The notes: a model not told the origin generated them from the letters alone. DNA of 64,000 bases from Sodalis praecaptivus (GCF_000517425.1 NZ_CP006570.1:62001-126000), one strand, 5' to 3'; shown: positions 28,561-37,707, numbered from the stretch's first letter. Made by a program: numbers and translations.

Positions 28561-30216
28561 TCATTGCTGTCCGTTACGCTGCAAGATCCGCAGGGCGACC
28601 AGCATCAACGCAAGCCCGGTAAATAACGTCAGCGTCGCCATGGCCATCCCCTGGCCCACTGAGCCCTGTTCGAATTGCCGCCAGATGAAGACCGCAACGG
28701 TTTGTGTCCCGGCGGGGGTGAGGAGAAGCGAGGTGACCAGTTCGCGCGCAGCGATAGCGAACACCATCAGCATGGCCGCCAGCAAGGCGGGAAATACCAG
28801 CGGCAGCACAATATGCCAAAGCGCCTGCCACGGCGTAGCGCCGTGAACCCGGCCGGCGGGCTCCAGATTAGCGCCTAACTGGCGCAGCGCACTGCCGACA
28901 TAACGCACCGGCCAGGGGATCAGTAGACAACAATAAGCGAGCAGTAATATAACCCAGGTGTTGTAGGGCGAAATCGGCCAAAAAGAGCGATTCCATAGCA
29001 AAATCAGCCCGACGCCGACAACAATTCCCGGCAGCGCCGCGGGCAGCAGCGACAGCGCATCGATCATCGTCCGACCGGTAATCCGTGCCACCACCGTCAG
29101 CCAGGCGGCCAATAACCCCAGCAGACCGGTGATGATGGCCGCCGCCAGCGCCAGCGATAAGCTGGTACTGAGCGCCGTCAGAGCATCGCCCCCTTGATCA
29201 AATAACGCCGCATAATGCCCACCGGTCAGATTTGCCCAGGACAGCCCGCCCGATAACGTGGACATCACGCCGGTTAGCGTCATCGATACTACCGGCACGC
29301 CCACGGCCAGCAGCGCCACCGCCGCCAGGGCGATTATCACCGGCGTACGTGCAGCGCCCAGGCGCGCGCCGTGGAAGGCCGCCGGTTTGCCGGTAATGCT
29401 GGTGACATCGTTATCGCTCACCAGCCGGCGCTGTAACCACCAGCCGCACAGCGCAATGGCAATCAACAGCAGCGAGAGCAGGGCCGCCCCGGGCAAATCA
29501 ATCGGCCAGTCGGCGAGTTTTTTTTCAATGCCCACCGTCAGCATCACTACGCCAGCGCGGTTGCCGAGGGCTGCCGGCACGCCGTATTCTTCGATCGCCA
29601 GCGTAAACGCCAGCAGCATACCGGCGGCCAGGGCCGGCGCCAGCAGCGGCAGCGTGACGTGCCGAAATGCCAGCCAGGCGCTGGCTCCGTGTACGCGCGC
29701 CACCCAGGCCAGACGCTGACCGCTGGCCAGCAGGCTGCGCGACACGGCGAAATAGACCACCGGGAAAATGTTGAAAGTCATCACCGCTATCATCCCTGCC
29801 TGGCTGAACAGCAAGGCGTTGAAATCGACGCCGGTCAACTGCATCACATAACCGCGGGTTTGCAGCGCCAGGATCCAGGACAGTGCGGCAATATAAGGCG
29901 GGGTGAGAAAGGGGATCAGCAAGAGAAGATCCCACACGCGCGGCGCCGGCAGATCAAACAGGCCGCGTACGACGCCGAGCGGCAAACCGATGAGGGCGCT
30001 CAGTAGCGCCACGCCGGCGGCAATGCGTAACGTGCCGCCCAGCATGGCCGGTAGCTGCGCATCGTGAACAAGGGGGACGACACCGCTAAAGGCGCCGCGA
30101 AGCGATCCGGCGCTGAACTGCGGGAAAATCCCCTGTAGTACGATAAACGCGAGCGGCAGCGCCACCAATATCACTAGCAGCGTCACGGTAACAACACAAA
30201 GCGTTAGTGTTTTCAC
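28561..30216 (-). CDS. ABC transporter permease, fused two-domain (ferric iron type)
   Basis: A 551-residue inner-membrane protein with two copies of the binding-protein-dependent permease domain, each with an EAA-like loop (ARVHGASAWLAFRHVTLPLL near residue 175, and GRVHGATPWQALWHIVLPLV near 455). The fused layout is that of FbpB/SfuB-type permeases for ferric iron and related 2-aminoethylphosphonate systems. It is the last gene of a three-gene leftward operon, 46 bases after the binding protein. The start is GTG with a weak site. The substrate is not certain. Confidence 0.85.
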   Translation of the reverse strand: MKTLTLCVVTVTLLVILVALPLAFIVLQGIFPQFSAGSLRGAFSGVVPLVHDAQLPAMLGGTLRIAAGVALLSALIGLPLGVVRGLFDLPAPRVWDLLLLIPFLTPPYIAALSWILALQTRGYVMQLTGVDFNALLFSQAGMIAVMTFNIFPVVYFAVSRSLLASGQRLAWVARVHGASAWLAFRHVTLPLLAPALAAGMLLAFTLAIEEYGVPAALGNRAGVVMLTVGIEKKLADWPIDLPGAALLSLLLIAIALCGWWLQRRLVSDNDVTSITGKPAAFHGARLGAARTPVIIALAAVALLAVGVPVVSMTLTGVMSTLSGGLSWANLTGGHYAALFDQGGDALTALSTSLSLALAAAIITGLLGLLAAWLTVVARITGRTMIDALSLLPAALPGIVVGVGLILLWNRSFWPISPYNTWVILLLAYCCLLIPWPVRYVGSALRQLGANLEPAGRVHGATPWQALWHIVLPLVFPALLAAMLMVFAIAARELVTSLLLTPAGTQTVAVFIWRQFEQGSVGQGMAMATLTLFTGLALMLVALRILQRNGQQ

Positions 30217-30262
30217 AGCGATGTTCCCGCCGGCGGAGAGCGAGCCCGCCGGACTTGGTCAG

Positions 30263-31231
30263 TTACTGGGTAAAAAGGCTGTTGAAGCGCTTGAGTACGC
30301 CATTGCGTGCGCTGCTGCCGTCGCTGCGGGTAGGCAGAACGGTCAATTGGTTGAGCAGGGGGCGCTTAGCGCTGATGTCAGTGCTGGCGGGCATTAGCCA
30401 GGCATCGGCCACCAACGCCTGTCCGTCCGGCGACAGCACATAATCGATGAACGCCTTGGCATCACCGGCGTGCTGGGTAGATTTCAAAATCATCATCGGT
30501 CGCGGCGCTACCACGGTGCCGCTGGCGGGGAAAATGACTTTTAACGACTCACCCTGGCTGATGTTGCCGTAAGACACATAATCCACGGCGCCAAAGACGG
30601 CCGCCTTTGCGCCCTGCATTACCGGTGTCACCGCCTGCGCATTCGGCCCGCTGACCACCATGCCGTTTTGCTTCAGATCGGCAAACAGCCGCCAAGCGCG
30701 ATCGCCCAAACTGTTTTGCAGCCCGATCAGCAAATCGAGCGAGGCGCCGGAAAGTGCCGGATCGGGCGTGGTCACTTTGTCTTTGTACGCCGGCAGGGTC
30801 AGATCGCGCCATTCTTTCGGCTCTGGCGTGCCGCTTTGGGTATTCCAGACAATCCCCAGCGCGGAGACGCCCTGGGCGACATAATCCTCGGCCTGTAGCC
30901 AGTCCGGGACCTGTTGTGCATTGGCGCTGCGGTAGGGTAGCAACCAACCGCGCTGATGCAGATCTTCCGCGGTGTCCACTGACGCGGAGATGAGGATATC
31001 CGCCTGCGGATTCGCCTGTTCGGCTTCCAGACGCGCCATGACTTTACCGGTGGTGGCCTGGAATACATTTACCTTTACGCCGGTCTGCTTTTCATAGCCG
31101 GCCGCGAGCTTTTTCGCCAGCGCGCCCGGTCCGGCGGTATACACCGTCAGCGCCTGGGCGCTGGACATCATGGCCGCTGATAACATCATGGCTAACACCA
31201 CTCCTTTTTTAACCGACATTAACCTTTGCAT
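30263..31231 (-). CDS. Periplasmic substrate-binding protein (ferric iron type ABC system)
   Basis: A 322-residue periplasmic protein with a Sec signal peptide (basic MQRLMSVKKG, a hydrophobic core and cleavage near SSAQA). The mature protein starts LTVYTAGPGALAKKLAAGYE, typical of the Fbp/AfuA/FutA-like group of extracellular solute-binding proteins. Later segments (ADILISASVDTAEDL, WRDLTLPAYKDKVTTPDP) fit the same group. It delivers ferric iron or a small anion to the permease. The ATG at 31231 was chosen because AGGGGG lies five bases upstream. It overlaps the end of the ATPase gene by 23 bases. Confidence 0.82.
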   Translation of the reverse strand: MQRLMSVKKGVVLAMMLSAAMMSSAQALTVYTAGPGALAKKLAAGYEKQTGVKVNVFQATTGKVMARLEAEQANPQADILISASVDTAEDLHQRGWLLPYRSANAQQVPDWLQAEDYVAQGVSALGIVWNTQSGTPEPKEWRDLTLPAYKDKVTTPDPALSGASLDLLIGLQNSLGDRAWRLFADLKQNGMVVSGPNAQAVTPVMQGAKAAVFGAVDYVSYGNISQGESLKVIFPASGTVVAPRPMMILKSTQHAGDAKAFIDYVLSPDGQALVADAWLMPASTDISAKRPLLNQLTVLPTRSDGSSARNGVLKRFNSLFTQ

Positions 31232-31931
31232 GGGATCCCCCTGAGGATAAAGAAACCTGACGGACCGCCTGAACGCGACCGGTGGATAAGTGCACGATAC
31301 GATCCGCCAGCCGCTCGGCTTCATGGCGGTCGTGCGTAACATAGACGGCAGTAGTACCTAACTGACGCAGCAGGCGGGCCATTTCCCGACTCAACGAATC
31401 GCGCAGCGCGCTATCCAGGTTGGACAGCGGCTCGTCGAACAACAGAACGCCGGGTTCCGCCACAATGGCGCGCGCTAGCGCCACGCGCTGCTGCTGGCCA
31501 CCGGACAATCCGGCCGGCCTGCGGGCGGCGAAAGCCGTCAGGCCAACCCGGTCTAGCGCTTCAACGACGCGACGCGCGCGTTCTTCGCGCGCCACGTGCC
31601 GCATACGCAGCGGGAAGTCGACGTTCTGCGCGACCGTCATGTGCGGCCACAGGGCGTAATCTTGAAATACCATGCCGAGGTCACGCTGCTCCGGGGGCAG
31701 CGCCCATCCCGGTCGGGCCACCACGCGCTCACCGAAGCGGATGGTGCCGCGGGCCGGTTGTGTCAGCCCCGCCAACAGGCGCAGCAGGGTGCTTTTACCG
31801 CAGCCGGATGGCCCGAGGAGCGCCACGATTTCGCCGGGTTCGATGTGTAAATCAATCTGGTCGAGAACGGTTTGGGCGCCGAAGGCGTAGGACACGCCTT
31901 CTAGCGTGAGAGAAGTGAATGCGCGCATCAT
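31209..31931 (-). CDS. ABC transporter ATP-binding protein (ferric iron type)
   Basis: A 240-residue ATPase with Walker A (GPSGCGKST), Q-loop (FQDYALWPHMTV), signature (LSGGQQQR), Walker B (VLLFDEP) and His-switch (YVTHD). The start was placed at the first of two adjacent ATGs at 31931, with GAGGGA upstream. It is shorter than typical FbpC proteins (about 350 residues) and seems to lack most of the C-terminal regulatory domain. It is the first gene of the operon ATPase, binding protein, permease. Confidence 0.88.
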   Translation of the reverse strand: MMRAFTSLTLEGVSYAFGAQTVLDQIDLHIEPGEIVALLGPSGCGKSTLLRLLAGLTQPARGTIRFGERVVARPGWALPPEQRDLGMVFQDYALWPHMTVAQNVDFPLRMRHVAREERARRVVEALDRVGLTAFAARRPAGLSGGQQQRVALARAIVAEPGVLLFDEPLSNLDSALRDSLSREMARLLRQLGTTAVYVTHDRHEAERLADRIVHLSTGRVQAVRQVSLSSGGSHAKVNVG

Positions 31932-32349
31932 TGTCCCTCGATAGCGGGGCAATCCGCGTTACCCGTGGTCAACACCCAACGGGCCGCACTCACCTGTATC
32001 GTTAACAGGGGAGCCAACATATTGTTATCCTCTTTGGGATTTCGTTGGGGGCCAGCATAGGGGGCATTTATGACAACGGGATGACGGCCTGGTATTCTTC
32101 GCGCGGTAGCTTTTCAGGCAACGGCGGTGCCGCCGCCGACCATGCGCGATGCGCAATAGCCTTGTTGACGCCGACCCGGCGCGATGGGCAATAGCCTTGT
32201 TGACGCCAACCAGGCGCGACGCGCATTGACCGTGTTACCGCGAGCCTGCGCGGCCGATGAGCCGTTTGGTTTTCCACGCCGGCGGCAAGGCTACCATGAG
32301 CCCTATAGACGTCGCTACTGAGTGACAACGTCACACAATAAGCACCTTT
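31932..32349. other. Intergenic region with tandem repeat
   Basis: About 418 bases without a convincing gene. The central part holds three copies of a 35-base tandem repeat (listed separately). The remaining sequence presumably contains the promoter of the ABC operon near 31950-32050. Confidence 0.4.
32144..32248. repeat. Three 35-base tandem repeats
   Basis: Units begin at 32144, 32179 and 32214. The first two are nearly identical (start GCGCGATG, core AATAGCCTTGTTGACGCC); the third is more diverged. They share an exact 35-base period. There are no unique spacers, so this is not a CRISPR. Confidence 0.75.
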
Positions 32350-33036
32350 TTACCGCAGAGCAGTGATCTGTGAGGTTGGCACAACGGCGTCATCAGACCG
32401 GCCGCCACCGTTGGAGCGCGGGTGGCTAATGGCGGCATTGACGGGATCCGACTCAACGTGTAGCGTGGAAGGCAAGATATCGCCCTTGGCTTGATTGGCA
32501 AGCACCAGGCGCTGCAATGCTTCCCGTGCGGTTTGCGTAATAATTCCCCATTTGCGGCACACTCTGCTAACGCTTGCACCCCGGTGAAGGCACTGTGCCG
32601 CAGGACCGTTGACGGCGATGATTTCCAGTCTTGTCCGCGCCTCATAACTCAAGCCGCCCATCCCGCCATAGTCTCGCGAGAGCGTATCGCATGACTCACC
32701 CCGGCGAAGACGTTTGGCGGCGGGTCCTTGTACTACCTTCATTTCTAGGGCATGGAACTCTTGCGGACTCAATCCATATTTTATCGCCAAGCGAAAGCAG
32801 CTTTTGGGGCGTTTGGTTTTCGGATGCATTTGAATGATACGGTTAATCAAGCGCTGCCGTAGCGTGGCGGAAGCCTGCGCTGAGGCATAGGAGACGGTGT
32901 TGGCGCCGTGATTCGCGGCCGAGTCAATTGCTCTGAGCCCGTGGACAAGCCGTTTGACGGCACCGCTTGATGCTGCCGCGGGTGGATGAACGATGCCGGC
33001 GGACGGGGCAGTGTGTGTGCAAGCGGCTATACGCAT
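32350..33036 (-). CDS. Unknown protein with 40-residue HTH-like repeats
   Basis: A 228-residue protein that I do not recognise. Residues 1-65 are rich in Ala, Ser and His. Residues 87-124 and 127-164 form two similar units: leucine-glutamate helix, V-x-GPAA-x-x-L-x-RG-x-S, and a basic aromatic ending (RDYGG, RKWGI). A third, partial unit follows at 165-186. GPAA recurs with a 40-residue period. Each unit looks like a small helical, HTH-like module. The C-terminal 40 residues are polar and likely disordered. The start has GAGGGAGACT directly upstream. It is on the same strand as, and downstream of, pdxI, but the gap of about 190 bases suggests a separate transcript. Confidence 0.6.
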   Translation of the reverse strand: MRIAACTHTAPSAGIVHPPAAASSGAVKRLVHGLRAIDSAANHGANTVSYASAQASATLRQRLINRIIQMHPKTKRPKSCFRLAIKYGLSPQEFHALEMKVVQGPAAKRLRRGESCDTLSRDYGGMGGLSYEARTRLEIIAVNGPAAQCLHRGASVSRVCRKWGIITQTAREALQRLVLANQAKGDILPSTLHVESDPVNAAISHPRSNGGGRSDDAVVPTSQITALR

Positions 33037-33223
33037 AGTCTCCCTCGGGTCGTTTTAAGGAACCTATAAGGATAGCGAAAGGCGGCGCAAGAAAAATGAA
33101 AATAGTGGCTTTCCCGATCGCGGCGGGCCGCTGGGGCACTGACAGGCCCGGCGTTTAACGGGCCTGCAAGGTTTCCGTTCACTTGACGTCGCGCCGCCCT
33201 GACCAGGACTCTGGCGCGCCGCG

Positions 33224-34093
33224 TCAGACGCCGGGGGTGGCGATACCATCAAGTTTGGCGAGGGCGTCGGCGGGAAGGGCAAGCCGGGCGCTCGCCAGAT
33301 TTTCCTGTAAATGCACGGGGGAGGAGGTGCCGGGAATAAGCAAGATATTCGGCGCGCGCTGCAGTAACCAGGCCAGCGCAATCTGCATGGGCGTGGCGTT
33401 AAGGGATTGGGCGACTTCATTGAGCTGGGTAGATTGCAGCGGGCTAAAGCCGCCGAGAGGGAAGAAGGGCACCCAGGCTATGCCCTGGGCGGCCAAAGAG
33501 TCGATCAATGCGTCGTTATGGCGGTTCGCCACGTTATATAAATTCTGCACGCAGACGATGGGCGTTATCTTCTGCGCATCCGTAATTTGCCGCGCCGTCA
33601 CGTTGCTCAAACCGATATGACGGATAAGACCGCGGTCTTTCAGCGCGATGAGCGCCTCCAGCGCGGCCTCCAGAGATCCTTCGGTCGGCTGCTGCGCATC
33701 AAGCATACTGCGCAGATTCACCACCTCCAACGCCTCCAGACCTAAATGGCGCAGGTTATCCTCCACCGAGCGCGTAAGCTCGGCGCCGCTCATGGCGGGC
33801 AACCAGTTTGCCTGCGCATCCCGTTTGGCGCCAACCTTGGTGACGATACACAGATCATCGGGATACGGGTAAAGCGCTTTTTTGATGAGCCGGTTGGTGA
33901 TATGCGGTCCGTAAAAATCGCTGGTATCGATATGGCGCACGCCAGCCTCGACGGCATCGCGCAGCACCTGAATGGCTTTTGTTTCATCGGCGGGGGGACC
34001 ATAGGCGCCGGGACCGGCCAATTGCATAGCGCCATAACCCATGCGACCGATTTGACGATTGCCCAAGCGATAGGTGAGAGCGGATTCAAACAT
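33224..34093 (-). CDS. pdxI: Pyridoxal reductase-type aldo/keto reductase (PdxI/YdbC)
   Basis: A 289-residue aldo/keto reductase, very like E. coli YdbC/PdxI from memory: GRMGYGAMQLAGPGAYGPPA, HIDTSDFYGPHITN, PYPDDLCIVTKVGAKR, then VPFFPLGGFSPLQS and LLIPGTSSPVHLQEN. PdxI reduces pyridoxal to pyridoxine with NADPH. The catalytic Asp, Tyr and Lys are present; the usual His position is Asn in VVNLR, as in YdbC. I chose the ATG at 34093 because GAGGAGGTATGCC precedes it; longer in-frame starts lack support. A LysR-type gene is divergent, 95 bases away, and probably controls it. Confidence 0.87.
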   Translation of the reverse strand: MFESALTYRLGNRQIGRMGYGAMQLAGPGAYGPPADETKAIQVLRDAVEAGVRHIDTSDFYGPHITNRLIKKALYPYPDDLCIVTKVGAKRDAQANWLPAMSGAELTRSVEDNLRHLGLEALEVVNLRSMLDAQQPTEGSLEAALEALIALKDRGLIRHIGLSNVTARQITDAQKITPIVCVQNLYNVANRHNDALIDSLAAQGIAWVPFFPLGGFSPLQSTQLNEVAQSLNATPMQIALAWLLQRAPNILLIPGTSSPVHLQENLASARLALPADALAKLDGIATPGV

Positions 34094-34188
34094 GGCATAC
34101 CTCCTCAGTGTGTGGGGAGGATTGTAACGTTGCCGCAACTGTGCGACTATCCGGCTAAATGACGACAGGCTGTACGAGGTGGCGGACA

Positions 34189-35091
34189 ATGCGGCTCGAT
34201 TTAGGTTTGCTGCAAGCGGTGGCGGCGGTGGCCAAAGCAGGCGGATTTCGTGAGGCTGCCCGCGTCACGGGCAGCAACGCCTCGCGGCTGAGCGATGCGG
34301 TGCGGCGCGCCGAGCAGCAACTTGGCGTGCGCCTTTTTCACCGCAGCACGCGCACGGTGGTGCTGACCGAGGTGGGCAGAACGCTGATGGATCGCCTGCT
34401 GCCGGCGATGAGCGAAGTGGATGCGGCGCTGGACGATATCAACCGTTATCGCGAAACCCCCGCCGGCACGCTGCGGCTGCATGTCCCGGTGAGCGCGTCG
34501 CGGTTGGTTTTGCCGGCCATCGTTCCGGCGTTCCTGGCGCGCTACCCCGATATTCAACTGGATATCGTGGCGGAAAGCAACGTACAGGATGTGTTTCGCG
34601 AAGGCTGCGATGCCGGCATCCGTTACGATGAATGCCTGGAGCAAGACATGGTGGCGTTGCCGATAGGGCCGCGCCAACAGCGGTTCGCCGTGGCCGCTGC
34701 GCCTGCGTATCTGGACAGGAACGGCCGACCCGAGCATCCCCATGATTTGTTGCATCACCGCTGTATCCGCGGACGTTATGCCACCGGCGTGACCCCCGAA
34801 TGGGAGTTCGAGCGTGAAGGTGAAATCATCCGCATACAGGTTAACGGGCCGCTGGTGCTCAGCATCGGCAGCGCAATGGACCTGGCGGTGGCGACGGCGA
34901 TTGCGGGCGGCGGTATTGTCTATTTGTTTGAAGAGTGGCTCAGACCGGCCATCGACAGCGGCGCGCTGGAAGCCATCCTGACCCCGTGGTGGCTACCTTT
35001 TACCGGCCCCTATCTTTACTATTCCCAACGGCGCTTGACGCCGGCGCCGCTTAAGGCGTTCATTGATTTTGTCCGCGAGCAGGGACAGTAA
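34189..35091 (+). CDS. LysR-family transcriptional regulator
   Basis: A 300-residue LysR regulator. The N-terminal HTH is at residues 1-60 (MRLDLGLLQAVAAVAKAGGF, SDAVRRAEQQLGVRLFHRST) and a substrate-binding effector domain follows to the end (DIQLDIVAESNVQDVF...). The start has GAGGTGG upstream. It is transcribed divergently from the pdxI-like gene, the standard layout for a LysR gene and its target. Confidence 0.88.
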   Translation: MRLDLGLLQAVAAVAKAGGFREAARVTGSNASRLSDAVRRAEQQLGVRLFHRSTRTVVLTEVGRTLMDRLLPAMSEVDAALDDINRYRETPAGTLRLHVPVSASRLVLPAIVPAFLARYPDIQLDIVAESNVQDVFREGCDAGIRYDECLEQDMVALPIGPRQQRFAVAAAPAYLDRNGRPEHPHDLLHHRCIRGRYATGVTPEWEFEREGEIIRIQVNGPLVLSIGSAMDLAVATAIAGGGIVYLFEEWLRPAIDSGALEAILTPWWLPFTGPYLYYSQRRLTPAPLKAFIDFVREQGQ

Positions 35092-35198
35092 ACGCTGGCG
35101 CCGGACCGGCGGCGTTGCCGCTGGATGTCGAACGTGGAAAGACTTCCTGGCTGAGGCTAAAGCTCTAATTGAACCCAGCGCCGCCACACCGCCGCCGT

Positions 35199-35798
35199 TC
35201 AGGGCTGGCGCGATACCACCAGATAATAGCCGCAGGGCGCCGAGGTGGTATTCTCAAAAGCGTGATCGACATTGGCCTGGAAAAACAGCGCGTCGCCAGG
35301 GCCAAGGTGCTGTTTACCGTGCTCGAACACCACTACCAAATTCCCCGTGGTGACCACCACCTGCTTTTCGGTACCCGCCGGATAGGCCGGTAACAGGCCG
35401 GTGGAAACCCCCGGCGGCAGATAGTGATAAACCAATTCCACGTGACCTCCACCTGTGGCAGGGGAAACGATATGGCGCTCAAAACCGGTTTGCGGATCGC
35501 GAAAGATGGGGCGATCGGTTTTGCGCAGCACAACCGGTGATCCCCCGGTAACATCCCCGCCGATCAATGCCGATAGCGGCGTGTTCAACGCTTGAGCGAT
35601 ACGGGTGGCGATACCGATGGTCGGTGTTTTTTCTCCGCGCTCGACCTTGGACAACATGGCGCGGCTCACGCCCGATTGCCGTGAAAGCTGCTCGAGCGTC
35701 AACCCCGCGGCGCTACGGTGCTTGCGGATGCGAACGCCGAAAGCAATGGCGATCGCGTCATCGTCTGGCGCCTCGGCCTGAGTCTGTTTTTCCTGCAT
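35199..35798 (-). CDS. XRE-family regulator with C-terminal cupin domain
   Basis: A 199-residue protein. An N-terminal Cro/C1-type HTH (residues about 18-75, with LTLEQLSRQSGVSRAMLSKV) is followed by a small beta-barrel cupin at about 110-190 (GTEKQVVVTTGNLVV, HLGPGDALFFQANVDHAFEN). Such regulators sense a small metabolite and often repress the divergent neighbour. Here the FAH/metallohydrolase operon starts 157 bases away on the other strand. The start has AAGGAGAAGG upstream. Confidence 0.87.
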   Translation of the reverse strand: MQEKQTQAEAPDDDAIAIAFGVRIRKHRSAAGLTLEQLSRQSGVSRAMLSKVERGEKTPTIGIATRIAQALNTPLSALIGGDVTGGSPVVLRKTDRPIFRDPQTGFERHIVSPATGGGHVELVYHYLPPGVSTGLLPAYPAGTEKQVVVTTGNLVVVFEHGKQHLGPGDALFFQANVDHAFENTTSAPCGYYLVVSRQP

Positions 35799-35837
35799 AC
35801 CTTCTCCTTAGACGCCTGATGCTCATGGCTAAAATTA

Positions 35838-35900
35838 TCTTCTATCGGGGAATTATTTCAACGATAGGAACGAAAAACTGGCGATATTCTTCTATAGGAG
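35838..35900. promoter_or_regulatory. Candidate operator repeats between the XRE-cupin gene and the FAH operon
   Basis: CTATCG (35842-35847) and CGATAG (35862-35867) form an inverted repeat. CTTCTAT occurs twice (35839-35845 and 35889-35895) as direct repeats, and a further CGATA lies at 35882-35886. The half-sites recur about every 20 bases in the divergent promoter region. They are plausible binding sites for the neighbouring regulator; this is pattern-based only. Confidence 0.4.
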
Positions 35901-35955
35901 ATAATATCTTATTGTTGCCTTTTGCAAAAGACCGCAACCTTTTTGGAGGTAGAGA

Positions 35956-36885
35956 ATGCAAACAGACAATCAGCACGCGACTGAGGTGGCCGATCTGGGC
36001 CTGCGACTGGCTAATTTACGCGTGAAAGGGGAGTTAACGCTGGCGGTGGCAACGTCGCAAGGGGTGTTGGACGTTTGCGCTACCGCCGCTGCGCTTAACC
36101 TGCCCGCACCGCGCGATATGGACGATCTGCTGCAAAATTGTCGTGCGGCAGAAGTGAGCGCAGTGCTGGCGGCTGCGGCGCATGGCACTGGTGCCCGCCT
36201 GATCCCCCCGGCGGCACTGTCCTTCGCGCCGCTGGTGACGCGGCCGGAAAAGATCATCTGCGTCGGTTTCAACTACCGCGATCATGCTGAGGAAACCCAA
36301 ACGCCTGTGCCCAAGGCGCCGCCGATTTTCGGCAAATTCAACAATACTCTGAACCACCACCGCGGCACGATTGTGTTACCGACCGCGGTAGACAGCGAGT
36401 TCGATTATGAGACGGAGCTGGTAATCGTCTTTGGTCGCCGGTGCCGCGGCGTTAGCGAGGCCGACGCCCTTGACGTGGTGGCCGGTTACGCCACCGGCAA
36501 TGATTTCAGCGCCCGCCGGCTGCAAAATGTCACCTCGCAGTTTATGGCCGGGAAAACCTCGGATGGTTTCGCCCCTGTCGGCCCCTGGCTGGTGACGCGG
36601 AACAATATTGCCGACCCTAACGCGTTGCGCATACAGACCCGGGTTAACGGCGAGCTGCGCCAGGACGGCACGACACGGGATATGATTTTCAACTGCCGAC
36701 AACTTATCCAGTACGTGTCGAGTTTTATGACCCTGCAACCTGGCGATATCTTGTTCACCGGGACGCCGCAAGGGGTGATCTGGGGCCAGAAGACGCCACG
36801 CGCAACGCGGCGGTGGCTGAAGGCCGGGGACCAGGTAGTTTCATCCATCGAAGGGTTAGGGGAGCTGCAGGTTTCCCTTTGCTGA
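35956..36885 (+). CDS. Fumarylacetoacetate hydrolase-family protein
   Basis: A 309-residue member of the FAH family. IICVGFNYRDHAEETQ starts the catalytic domain; SEFDYETELVIVFG carries the metal-binding Glu residues; AGYATGNDFSARRLQ and GDILFTGTPQGV are conserved. The family includes hydrolases, hydratases and decarboxylases for diketo acids and related compounds. It is co-transcribed with the metallo-beta-lactamase gene 24 bases downstream and is probably controlled by the XRE-cupin regulator. GGAGG lies before the start. Confidence 0.85.
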   Translation: MQTDNQHATEVADLGLRLANLRVKGELTLAVATSQGVLDVCATAAALNLPAPRDMDDLLQNCRAAEVSAVLAAAAHGTGARLIPPAALSFAPLVTRPEKIICVGFNYRDHAEETQTPVPKAPPIFGKFNNTLNHHRGTIVLPTAVDSEFDYETELVIVFGRRCRGVSEADALDVVAGYATGNDFSARRLQNVTSQFMAGKTSDGFAPVGPWLVTRNNIADPNALRIQTRVNGELRQDGTTRDMIFNCRQLIQYVSSFMTLQPGDILFTGTPQGVIWGQKTPRATRRWLKAGDQVVSSIEGLGELQVSLC

Positions 36886-36909
36886 ACCGCTGCTTCGACA
36901 GGAGGCATC

Positions 36910-37692
36910 ATGAACAGTAACGCGTGTATTGAAAAAGTGTACATCCTGGACGGCGGGCGGGCCCAAGTCGATGACGCTTCACTTTATTCACCCGGGATCA
37001 ATGTCGGTATACCCATGGTGCTGAGCTGCAACGCGTATCTGATACGCCACCGCGGCAGATGGCTGCTGTGGGATACCGGCACCCAGGATGACCTGATTGC
37101 GGAGCCTGAAGGCCGGGTGATAGCGCACGGCATCCGCGGGACGGTCCGCCAAACGCTCGCCGCCCAGCTTGCTGATATTGGTGTAGGACCACATGATATC
37201 GACACATTGGTCCTTTCTCATGCGCACTATGACCACGCGGGCAATAGCCGCTTGTTTCCTCGCGCCCGTTGGATCGCGCAACAGGCCGAGTATGACGCCA
37301 TGTTCGGTGCCGATCCCACGCAGTTCGGCTACCGGCCGGAATTGTATGCCACGCTGCTGGATAATCCGCGCGTCGTGGTCGATGGGGATTACGATGTTTA
37401 CGGTGATGATGCGGTGCGCCTGCTGGCCACACCGGGCCATACGCCGGGGCATTGTTCGCTAATGATCCGTTTGCCCCGCTCCGGTCCGGTTATCCTGAGC
37501 GGCGATATGGCGCACAATAGGTTTAACTTCCGCTGCCGGTGCGTACCGTCCTTAAACGCTGACGAGACGGCCACGCGGGCGTCGATGGAAAAAATAGATC
37601 GTCTACAGCGCGCAACGCAGGCCACGGTGTGGTTCAATCATGACACCGAGCAAAGCGCAACCCTGCCTCATGCGCCCCGTTGGATTGTCTGA
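36910..37692 (+). CDS. Metallo-beta-lactamase-fold hydrolase (N-acyl homoserine lactonase-like)
   Basis: A 260-residue metallo-hydrolase. LSHAHYDHAG is the HxHxDH zinc motif, followed by PGHTPGHC, SGD and a late His (WFNHDTEQ). N-terminal features (SCNAYLIRHRGRWLLWDTGT) and length fit the AiiA-like N-acyl homoserine lactonase family. Lactonase activity is possible, but the FAH neighbour also permits a role in opening a lactone intermediate of a catabolic route. The start has GGAGGCATC upstream. It ends 15 bases before the convergent AraC-type gene. Confidence 0.78.
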   Translation: MNSNACIEKVYILDGGRAQVDDASLYSPGINVGIPMVLSCNAYLIRHRGRWLLWDTGTQDDLIAEPEGRVIAHGIRGTVRQTLAAQLADIGVGPHDIDTLVLSHAHYDHAGNSRLFPRARWIAQQAEYDAMFGADPTQFGYRPELYATLLDNPRVVVDGDYDVYGDDAVRLLATPGHTPGHCSLMIRLPRSGPVILSGDMAHNRFNFRCRCVPSLNADETATRASMEKIDRLQRATQATVWFNHDTEQSATLPHAPRWIV

Positions 37693-37707
37693 TCCGGCTG
37701 GGCCGAT

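Noticed and set aside
32144-32248. Possible CRISPR array
   Set aside because: Units are directly adjacent with a 35-base period and without unique spacers; no cas genes are present.
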